Assembly: GCF_000276665.1 (NCBI RefSeq)
Contig: NW_004955475.1
Span: 4,833,480-4,897,479 of the forward strand
From: Chinchilla lanigera
Taxonomy: Eukaryota > Chordata > Mammalia > Rodentia > Chinchillidae
Length of the DNA stretch: 64,000 nt
Direction: 5' to 3'
Shown: piece after piece, positions 55,630-64,000 of the stretch
Layout: the number at the start of each line of letters is the position of its first letter
How positions within the stretch are numbered: position 1 is the first letter of the stretch
Notes under the pieces: model-generated
Database searches by the model: none
Told to the model about the DNA's origin: nothing
What the model saw: the letters and a program-made list of their open reading frames with translations, nothing else
Made by a program: the position numbers and the translations under genes

Positions 55630-56221
55630 GTTTTCTACTGTCCCTAGTTTTCCTGGTGGTCAGGCTTACCCCTCAGTGTCCAGTGAGATGTGCTTCTTAG
55701 TCTGGGGTCTTCTGGCAGATGGTGAAGTGTACCTAGTTCTCCCAGGTCTGAGACGTGAACTGTGCTATCAGCCGAGGGCAGACCGTCTGATCCAGTGTCC
55801 CCTCGCAGCTCAGGGCAGGCGCATGACCCAGAAGCTGGCCGCACTGGTGGCACTATCAGGAACCAGTGGTCCTGTTGTGTCCCCAGGAGTTTCAGGGCAT
55901 AGGCAGAACCCAGACATGAATCTCAGGGTCAGCAGTTTGTGGACCGCCTGATTCTACGTCTCCAAGCAGCTCCGGGCATGCAGAGGAGCCAGATGCGGGC
56001 TGAACTGGCAGTGATCACGGATTGCCTGTGTCTGTGACCTCAAGGAGGTCAGGGCGCAAGTAAGCCCAGTCACAACCCTCAGTGCCAGCAATTCATGGAC
56101 CACCTGCTCTAGTACCTCAGCCAGTGCAGAGGGCCCAAACGCGAACCCCGGTGTTAGCAGTTCTTGGGCCTTCTGGGTCAAGATCTCCTTTCCGCACTGG
56201 GCGCACAGAGGGCAGAGACTC
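55630..56221 (-). repeat. GC-rich tandem array, ~80-bp units (about 6-7)
   Basis: On the minus strand, units open with variants of 'ggcggtccacaaactgctga', at roughly 56176, 56103, 56024, 55947, 55869 and 55788. Each is followed by '...catgtctgggttctgc...' and '...ctgagctgcttggggac...'. GC content and CpG frequency are far above the rest of the window. Open frames on both strands here (107 codons on plus) follow from the composition. It could be L1 promoter monomers of an unseen subfamily, a captured satellite or VNTR transcript, or a CpG-island transcript. Confidence 0.75.
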
Positions 56222-56236
56222 TTTCATTTGTTTTCT

Positions 56237-57480
56237 ACCTTAATCAATTGTATTATCTTTTCTTGCCTCATTACTTTGGTTATAAAATCCCATATATCTT
56301 TGAACATCAATAGCAATAGTCAACTTGTTTACTTTGTTACTGATTAGAGAACCAAGGCGTTCATTCTTTAACAATTGAGTGAGATGATACTTGTGGAATT
56401 TTTGTTTCTGATGATTCCTGTGTATTTGTTTTGTTTTAAGTTGGTAATGAAATTGATTGCCTGATTTCTTTCTTGGTGAATTCATTACTGTTATACAAGA
56501 ATGTTTTAGATTTTTCATTGCTGAATTTCTGTGCTGCCATTTCTGAATTTGCTTATCAGAGCTAAAAGTTTTCTGGTGGAGTTTTTTGGTACCTCAGTGC
56601 AAAATAACTATATTTTTTACAAATAAGGATAATTTTACTTCTTTGTTTCTTATTCACAACCCTTTCATTTACTCTCATGGTTGCTGCTAAATTTTGAGTA
56701 TTTTATTAGATGGTAGGGATGAAAGTGGGCACCCTTGTGTCACTCTTGTTTTCATAGTAAATTCTTGTAATTTTTCTTTTTTCATTATAGTGTTGAGTAT
56801 GAGTTTGTTATACCAGGCTTGATGTGATATTCTACTGTATCTATTTTTCTTAGAGTTTTAATTATAAGAAGATAGTGGACTTTGTAAAATCTTTTTAATG
56901 TCTTGAATTGATCACCATTGACTCTATTTTTAGCCTTCATTGTAATTTTACACTGCACTGATCAATTTACATATGCTCAACCATCCTGACATACCTGTGA
57001 TGAAACCATCTTGGTCGACGTGAATGATCTTTTTAATGTGTTGTTGAATTGTGTTTGCAATAAATATACTAAGGTTTTTATATTTATGTTCATCAAAGGT
57101 GATGTCATGTAGTTTTTGTTGTTGAGTCCTTACTTAATTTTGGTATTCAGATAATGCTGGCTTCATAGAATGAGTTTGAAAGTAATAATTCCTTTTCAAG
57201 TTTTATAAAAGAAAAGATACTGACTATTTTAAAATGCTTTTTTCTGTATCAATTTAAGGTGAGTATTTCATATTTACTTTTTTTTTTATAATTTTTGAGT
57301 ATTGTATTTCTTGATTTTCATTTGTTGAGTTATCACTGCATCCTGGGATTAAATTTCAATCAGTCATGATATGTGACCAATTTGAATATCCTCCTGAACT
57401 TATTTTACTGTTTTGTTTATATTGTTTGCTTATAATATGAATATATATATATATTTAATATTTGAGTTAGCATCTAGCTA
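56237..57480 (-). mobile_element. Old LINE-1 ORF2 (antisense)
   Basis: 'gattgcctgatttctttctt', 'gctgaatttctgtgctgcca', 'ttgtttatattgtttgctta' and 'cctgtgatgaaaccatcttg' are antisense reverse transcriptase blocks with small deletions. It is the host of the composite insertion: its sequence continues from one target-duplication copy. A (TA)n run lies at about 57444-57456. Confidence 0.65.
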
Positions 57481-58094
57481 TTTATTTTCCCTTCTTTTTT
57501 ATTTCTTCTTTCTTTTTCATTGCCTGTTCTTTGGCTGTTGTAGGTGAAGACTTTATAGCAACTATTTCATTATTTTCTACTGTTATGATACTACCTGTAA
57601 ATATTTCCTTCATTATTTAAATGGCTACATTCAAGTTTATTTTGTACATCATTCATCAAAAATCAATGCTTTAAATTATATTGCATGAATTTATATATAG
57701 TATAAGAACCTTACAATAGTATCTTATTTCATTTCTTATGTTATATTTACCAAACATTGTGTTTTGACAAGTGTTATAAATCTCACATTAATTATTGTTT
57801 TTGTTTAAATAGAAAGTTATTTTTGAAAACATTTATATAAAAAGAAAAACCTAATTAAACTGCAGTTATTGTGTTAATCTAACTTTTCAGTTTGGTTGAT
57901 TGTAAATCTCAATACTTCATCATTTGCCTAGCATATAAAGTATATTGAGATCAATCCCTGCAGTACAAGAAATGTATCTGTTATTACTTTCTCTTTGCCA
58001 AAAGGACATTTTTATGATTATAAAAGTGTGCATCTGCTGATAATGATTTATTTCAGGTTTGTATATTTCAATATATATTCACTTCATTTCATAA
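57481..58094. other. Anonymous AT-rich stretch
   Basis: No gene. Probably old L1-derived or host flank of the L1 at 58.1 kb; nothing diagnostic is visible. Confidence 0.4.
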
Positions 58095-60440
58095 ATATTT
58101 TCTTTGTCCCAATTTTGGATTGAGTCTTTGAATTTGGGAGACCTGATTTTTTTCATTATTTGTTTGTTGTACATATAAGTGCTTTCTCTGAGGTACAACT
58201 GGCTAACATTTTTCCCACTCTGTGGGTTATCTTTTCACTGTTTATGGTTTCCTTTGTTGTGGAAAAGCTTTTTAATGAGGTAAGATCCCAATTGTTGATT
58301 CTTTGTAGTTTTTCCCCTGTGGTATTTTTTTTTTCCTCCATGAATTCCCTGCCTACACCTATGTCTTCAAGATTTCTACCCACTTTGTCTGTCAGTATAT
58401 TTAATTTTTTAATATTTAGATCATTGATCCACTTTGACTTTAGTTTAGTGCATGGTGATAGATACTGGAATAGTTTTAGTCTTCAGCATGTGGGAAGCCA
58501 GTCTTTCCTGCACTATTTATTAAAAGCACTATTTTCCTTCAAGTGAACATATTTGGCCCCTTTGTCAAAGGTAAGTTGTTTGACTGCATTTACAGTAGTG
58601 TGTGCATCTTCTCTTCTGTTTCACTGATCCTGCGGTCTGTTAATTGCCAATACCAAGCTGATTTTATCACAGTAGCTTTGTAATATAATTTCAAGTCAGG
58701 GAATGTGATGCCTCCTGCCTTGCCTTTGTTTCTCAGAATTGCCTTTGCTATTCTAAGTCTCTTCCTATTCCAGATAAATTTTAGCAATGTTTTTCCTAGA
58801 TCTGTGAGGTATACCAATTGTATTTTAAATGAGATTCCATTTAATCTGTATAACAATTTTGGGCATATGACCATTTTCACTGTGTTGTTTCTTCCTATCC
58901 ATCAACAAGGGATATCTTTCCATTTTCTCATATCCTATTTGATCTCCTTTTTCAGAGCATTGCAATTTTTCACTGTATAGAGTTTTATTTCCTTTGTTAA
59001 ACTAAATCTTAAGGATTACATTTTTTGGAAGCTATTGTAAAGGGTCTGGTTTCCTTTATTTCTCTCTCTGTGAATTTATTGCTTGTGTACAGGAATGCTA
59101 CTGATTTTTGAGTGTTGACTTTTGAGTTTGCTACACTACTGAATTTGGTTATTTAATCTATAATAATCTTCATGGAGTTTTGGGGGTCTTCTATGTAGAG
59201 TATCCTGTCAGCTGCAAATAATGGTAATTTAACTTCTTCCTTTCCTATCTTTATTGCTTTTATTTCTTTCTCTTGTCTAAATGTTCTTGCTTATGTTTCT
59301 AGAACTATGTTGTATAGGAATGTTGATTGTGGATATCCTTGTTTTATTCCTGATTTTAACATGAAAGCTTTAAATTTTTGATCATTGAGTATGATATTAC
59401 TTGCTGGTTTGTAATACTGGCCTTTTCTTAGTTTGAAGTTAAGAAAATTTATTTCAGTTTTCTGTAGGATTTTATCATGAATGATGGTTGAACTTTACCA
59501 AGTGGTTTTTGTGTCTCTGTTGAGATGTGCACATACTTCTCAGATAAAGAAACACAAATGGCCTATACATACATAAAAACTGTTCAACAACATTAGTGAA
59601 CCAAGAGTTGCAAATTAAAACAACACTGAGATTCCATCTCACTTGGGATAGAATGGCTGTCATCAAGAAATCAACCAATAACAAGTGTTAAAGGGGCTGT
59701 GGGGAAAAAAGAACTCCACTGTTTGAGGAAATAAGTGGGGAAATTCATAAAAAAAAACTCTCTCGAATTAGATGTCCTATTCAATCCATCTAGTCCCCTT
59801 CTGGGAATCTTCCCAGGAGAATTGAAAACATCATACTTCTTCAATACATGTGCTTCCATATTTAGAGCAGCACAATTTTAATAGCTAAATCTTGGAAACA
59901 ACTGAAATGTCCATCAACCGAGGCATGGATAAAAATCATATTTTTTTTATATAATTGAGTACTACTCAGCCATAAAGAATGATAAATTTGAGACTTTTAT
60001 AGGTAAGTGGATGCAACTTGAGACCATACTCATAACTGAAATCAATCAGATCCACATATGTAAATATTTTATAGTCTTACTAGGGCAAGAAGCTGAATGA
60101 GTAAATAGGATCCAAAATGTACAGTAGTTATTGTGAAGAAACTTCAGAACAATCAAGAAACTGTGATGGGAGAAAGGGAAAATGAAGGAAGGGCAAAGTA
60201 AAAAAATTAATATATATATATGTACACATATATAAGAATTAGAGATCATTATGCTGTTACCTTCTCTTAGTTCTTTGAAATGAAAGGATTGTGCTAATAT
60301 TTTTTGGACAATATTTCATCTTGTACTCTGAGTAACTTTTTTGACGATAACTATGTGCAGTATATTAATTATTGTTAATCTCCTATTTTCTTGTTTGAAA
60401 TTTTGTTTTGTATTTCTTCTCTTTAAAATAAAAAATAGTG
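58095..60440 (+). mobile_element. LINE-1 with 5' inversion (twin-primed)
   Basis: 58095-59525 is antisense ORF2 running from the C-terminal linker ('ttttggattgagtctttgaa') back to the mid reverse transcriptase. At about 59526 the orientation flips to sense and continues with the very next ORF2 block ('gcacatacttctcagataaa'), through the ORF2 C-terminus to a complete 3'UTR and A-rich end at about 60440. Both halves meet at the same ORF2 position, as expected of twin priming. The inverted half shows the catalytic box as F-A-A-D near 59.2 kb. Frames are broken. Confidence 0.82.
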
Positions 60441-61180
60441 GATGTAGAATTCTGCTTCAACTATTTTTCTTTCTATAATTTACAATATAATTCCACTGTT
60501 TTCTCACAGCTTATCTAGTGATAAATTTCTTTTCCTATTTATGTTTTTTTATACTGCAATTTTTTTCTGGTTACATTGAAGTTTTCACCTCATTCGTGGT
60601 TTTAAACAATTTCATTTTGATGTATCTGAATATATTTTTCTTCATATTATTTTGTGTTTGTGATTAAATTAGTAGTTACTTGTTTTCATAGACTTTATCA
60701 TATTTAGAAATATTTTGTGCATTGTTCCTTCAAACATTTTAATCTTCACTTTGCTTTGCTTTGAGTAATGTATTTAACTTATGCTACTCATAGACTGTAA
60801 TACATAACAATAACATTCTATTACATTAAAATTATTTTCTGTCTCATTCACTTAAATTGTTTATTTGGGTATGATTACAAATTTATTGATCTTTAGCATT
60901 ATCTAATATGACATTAACAATTAATAGTATGCATTTCTTAATTTCTGAAATTTATTGATTATATTAAAGTTTGTAGTAAGCATTTCAACTTGTTTTCCGT
61001 TTTCTATATTTAACTTTCTGAACTCAAGGAACAAAAGTATAAAAATCAGTATTCCTGTATGGCAAATCTAATTTGTATCTCAATTTTGGCTATCTTACTA
61101 AAGATGAATTTTTCTTCTCATTATTAGTAAAATTTTCCCCATTTCTTCTTTTAAAATTTTACAAGTTTACGGTTCATAAT
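60441..61180 (-). mobile_element. Old LINE-1 5' region (antisense)
   Basis: 'cacagcttatctagtgataa', 'gttttaaacaatttcatttt' and 'ttccttcaaacattttaatc' follow the order of the antisense ORF1-upstream segment of old mammalian L1. After about 61.0 kb it becomes unrecognisable. Confidence 0.5.
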
Positions 61181-61189
61181 GAATACATT

Positions 61190-62095
61190 TATCTTTCAGA
61201 ATTGATGCATACATATGTCTCATTTTGATAATTATTGCTTCTCTTTACCCTCTACTTCTTCTCATCTCACATCTCTAAATCCCTCTCTAGTATTTACAAA
61301 GTGTACTTCCATATTTCCCACCATCCATTCTTTAAATTATTTACTTTTTTTCTCATATAGGAGGATACCCAAATAATATTTAACCTTGTGCCTTTGATGT
61401 ATTTCACTTACCATGATGAGCACAAATTACATCCTTTATCCTGAAGTTTACTCAAATTTGTCATTCTTTATGGCACTGTAGATATGTATTACATGATCTT
61501 TACCCATTCATCTGTTGATAGGCATGGTGGGTGATTTCAAGATTTAGCTATAGTGAGTTATGTTGTTATAAATTTAGATATGCATGTATCACAATGAAAT
61601 AGTGATTTTATCTCTTAGAAAGATGTCCATAAAAGGTATGCCTTGATGAAATGTAGTTAATATTTTCACAGTTTTTAAGAAATTACTGTACTGACTTGCA
61701 CAGTAGATTACTAGTTTAACTTCCAACCATTAGAAGAAGGGCTTTCTTTTTTCTCAAGTGCATCACCCCATGTATTATTTGAGTCCTTGATATTACCATT
61801 TTTTCTTAAGTAAGATGAAATTTCAGTGTTGTTTTATTTGCATTTTTCTAATTTCAAAACAGCTTGGGTGTTTTTTCATGTATCTAATGGTCATTTGTGT
61901 TATTTCAGAGAAATTTCTATTCATTTAAATGGCTCATGTTTTGATTTCTTCCTTTAATTTGGGATGTATAATATTTTAGTCCTTTATATATTCTTATAAG
62001 TCCTCTATATAAATTGTATCTGGGAAAAATACTTTTTCCTATTCTTTGTGTTGTACCTTCACTCTGTTGCTCATTTCATTATTGGTTTATGTATA
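61190..62095 (-). mobile_element. Older rodent LINE-1 3' end (antisense)
   Basis: It contains a CT-rich 3'UTR (61.25-61.35 kb), then ORF2 C-terminal antisense blocks ('cccattcatctgttgatagg', 'tagatatgcatgtatcacaa', 'tgaaatttcagtgttgtttt'). It is more diverged than the L1s at 32 and 58 kb. Confidence 0.65.
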
Positions 62096-62194
62096 TGTTT
62101 TTTATTTATTTTGATTTGACTTTAAAACAAGGTGACATACATGGGTTAGACTTAAGTTTTCTTTATATGTGTAAGCAGTGTCCATAGATCCAGA

Positions 62195-64000
62195 AAGCCT
62201 TGAAAAGACTTGCTCATGGATAGGAAGTAGCAACATAGTGAAAATGGGCATACTCTCAAAATTGTTCTGCAGATTTAATGCAATCCCAATCAAAATACCA
62301 TAAGCTTAACTAAAAGAAATAGAGAAGACATTCCTAAAATTCATTTGGAACCAGGACATACCTAAAATAGCAAAAGCAATTTCAGGGCAGTGGGCATTGC
62401 AATCTCTGAGGTGAAATTATACTGAAAAGCCACCTTGAAAAAATTAACATGTTACTTGGTTGAGACCATTATGAGGCAGCCTTGAGAAGGATTTAAATTA
62501 ACCAATTTCCTTTTCATGTTTACTGTGAGTCTGTCCAAGGCCTAGGCTCTTTGTCTGGAATGGGCAGTAGATTCATAGTAAGTCAACCTCTATGAGTCAC
62601 TTATTCCTGCTAAAACCTGTAATGGTGGATGAAGCCAGAAAGCCTCAAAGGATAAGACAAGATCACAGCCAAAGATTCCTGGATCCAACCTCAACTAGAT
62701 AAAAACTGTAGCCTCAGGTATTTCACTCTTGGGTGGATTAAATTAATACCTTACTTGGAGAAGTCCTTGAGTGGTTCTGCCCTTCTTGAGTACTCCCCTC
62801 CCTTCTTCTGACAACTAAATAAAGAGAAGACACCCAGAAAAGGTCTTGGTCTTAGCCTGGAAAGTGTTTCAAACTCTGAGATCATTCCATTTGCTTCTTT
62901 TTATTTAGCCCGGTTTGGGAAACTGCAGACCTGAAAAGTCTGCAATAACTAAGGGATATTACTAACCCAATATTACTGCCAAAGAAATACATCTGGGGAT
63001 CAGTGGGGCAGATTAGAAGATGCACACATAGCTATAAACACACTCATCCACCTTTTCTTTGACAAAGTACCCTAACATGTTCACTGGAAGAAAGAAAATC
63101 TCTTTAATAAATGGTACTGGAAAACTGGCTTTCCACATGCCAGTGATTAAAACTGGACCCATGTCTACCACCATGCACTAAACTAAAATCAAAATGGATC
63201 AAAAATCAAAATATGAAAGCAAGCATGATATCTGTCAGTAGAGAAAATAGGTAGAACTCTTGAAGACATAAGTATAGGCAGAGTTTATGATATGAACAAA
63301 TCTCAGATCACATGGGAAATGCTACAAAGAAATAACAACTGGGGTTTCATCTTATTAAAAAGCATTTGCACAGCCAAAGAAATCAGCAACATATGAAATG
63401 ACAACCCACAAAGCAGGAAAAAATTTTAGCCAGTTGTCCCTCAGGAAAAAGATTTTCATCTGGAATATACAAAGAATTGAAAAAATTAGTCCTCCCAAAT
63501 TTAATGACTCTATCCAAAAATTGGCTTCTGAGACAAATATGCACTTCTCAGATGAAAAAATACAAATGGCAAATGAATATATGAAAACTATTCAACATCA
63601 TTGGTGATTTCAGAAATGCAGATTAAAATAATACTGAGATTGCATCTCACTCCGGAAAAAATGGGTACCATCATATCAACCAATAACAAATGCTGGAAGA
63701 GCTATATATAAAAAGGAACAGTTTTCTTCTGTTCATGGTAATGCAGACTGTTGCATCCTCTGTGGAAATTAGAATGGAGATACCTCAAAAAACTAGGAAT
63801 AGAGGTCCCATACAACCCAGCTGTTCTGCTTCTTGGCATCATCTTGAAAGAATTAAAAACATCATACAACAGTCATATATGTATACCCATGTTTATAGCA
63901 GCACAATTTGCAATAGCTAAAATTTAGAAACAACCCAAATGCCCATCAACCAAGGCATGGATAAAAAATGTGTTGTCTTTATAGAATGAAGTTCTAGCTA
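62195..64000 (+). mobile_element. LINE-1 (sense), split by an LTR, runs off the window
   Basis: Sense ORF2 runs from 'gctcatggataggaagtagc' to about 62456 and resumes at about 62978 ('gccaaagaaatacatctggg'). It continues through 'ggaaaactggctttccacat', 'cttctcagatgaaaaaatac' and 'aatgcccatcaaccaaggca' to the end of the window, so its 3'UTR lies outside. A 69-codon frame (63398-63607) and a 76-codon frame (63690-63920) are ORF2 C-terminal remnants. It is broken. Confidence 0.82.
62457..62972 (+). mobile_element. LTR, copy 2 of a pair, inserted in L1
   Basis: It is homologous along its length to 18715-19238. It starts TGGTTGAGACC and has a CCAAT-like 'ttaaccaattt' and a poly(A)-signal block 'caactaaataaagagaagac' near 62815. 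A candidate 5-bp target duplication TTACT lies at 62452-62456 and 62973-62977. The L1 on each side is collinear, so this is a solo LTR insertion. Confidence 0.75.

Larger units (their letters stand above)
54992..56221 (-). mobile_element. Composite retro-insertion: GC-rich tandem array joined to an L1 3' end
   Basis: The insertion is bounded by a perfect 15-bp target duplication TTTCATTTGTTTTCT at 54977-54991 and 56222-56236. On the minus strand the order is a GC-rich array (56221-55630), an L1 ORF2 tail and 3'UTR (55629-55131), and an A-rich end. The duplication encloses both parts, so they arrived together. The sequence includes a 100-N gap. Confidence 0.82.

Noticed and set aside
55628..55951. 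107-codon plus-strand frame
   Set aside because: It lies in the GC-rich tandem array. The opposite strand is open too, and the residues mirror the repeat period.
1..64000. A novel multi-gene system (defence, biosynthetic or mobile cargo)
   Set aside because: No intact gene larger than a chance frame could be supported. Every long coding-like signal resolves to L1, retroviral or zinc-finger remnants.

Overview
This is an AT-rich mammalian intergenic window with no intact protein-coding gene that I can support. The interspersed repeats point to a rodent: tRNA-Ala-derived ID SINEs, 7SL-derived B1 SINEs with the rodent internal duplication, fused ID-B1 (B4-like) elements, MaLR LTRs and a family of young LINE-1s with a shared 3'UTR. 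The ID consensus looks non-murine (beaver- or squirrel-like groups are possible), but the species is a guess. I see no bacterial, plasmid, phage or CRISPR features, and nothing that looks like a new defence or metabolic system. The interest lies in how the mobile elements are built.

Layout. 1-4.7 kb: old L1 fragments and anonymous sequence. 4.7-11.2 kb: a nearly complete but dead antisense L1. 11.7-16.4 kb: another antisense L1 whose 5' part is inverted. It has been hit by two ID SINEs and by a chimeric retrocopy that joins a KRAB zinc-finger mRNA to an L1 3'UTR. 16.4-18.4 kb: anonymous sequence. 18.4-28.7 kb: a gammaretrovirus-like (class I) provirus on the minus strand, with two LTR remnants, gag capsid and nucleocapsid, integrase and env. 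Most of pol is deleted, and an unrelated LTR and a rearranged L1 have landed in it. 29.2-32.3 kb: a MaLR LTR, an old L1 and SINEs. 32.3-38.7 kb: a second near-full-length antisense L1. 39.4-43.4 kb: a betaretrovirus-like (class II) remnant (LTR, env, integrase, RNase H) abutting a stretch related to the tail of the class I provirus.

43.4-51.6 kb: L1 pieces, a DNA-transposon MITE carrying a B1, an antisense LTR, a MaLR LTR and simple repeats. 51.65-52.7 kb: a tandem triplication of a unit of about 365 bp. 55.0-56.2 kb: an insertion with a perfect 15-bp target duplication, in which a GC-rich array of units of about 80 bp is joined to an L1 3' end. It also contains a 100-N assembly gap whose two edges are identical. 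56.2-64 kb: old L1, a second twin-primed L1, and a sense L1 split by an LTR and running off the window end.

Nothing here works together as a pathway. The window is a layered record of retrotransposition, and nesting gives relative ages: SINEs, the chimera and LTRs lie inside L1s, and an L1 lies inside the provirus. Almost all L1 material is antisense to the given strand. Identifications come from reading and from cross-comparing copies inside the window. No database search was run, so family names are approximate and most boundaries are good to about 10-50 bp.
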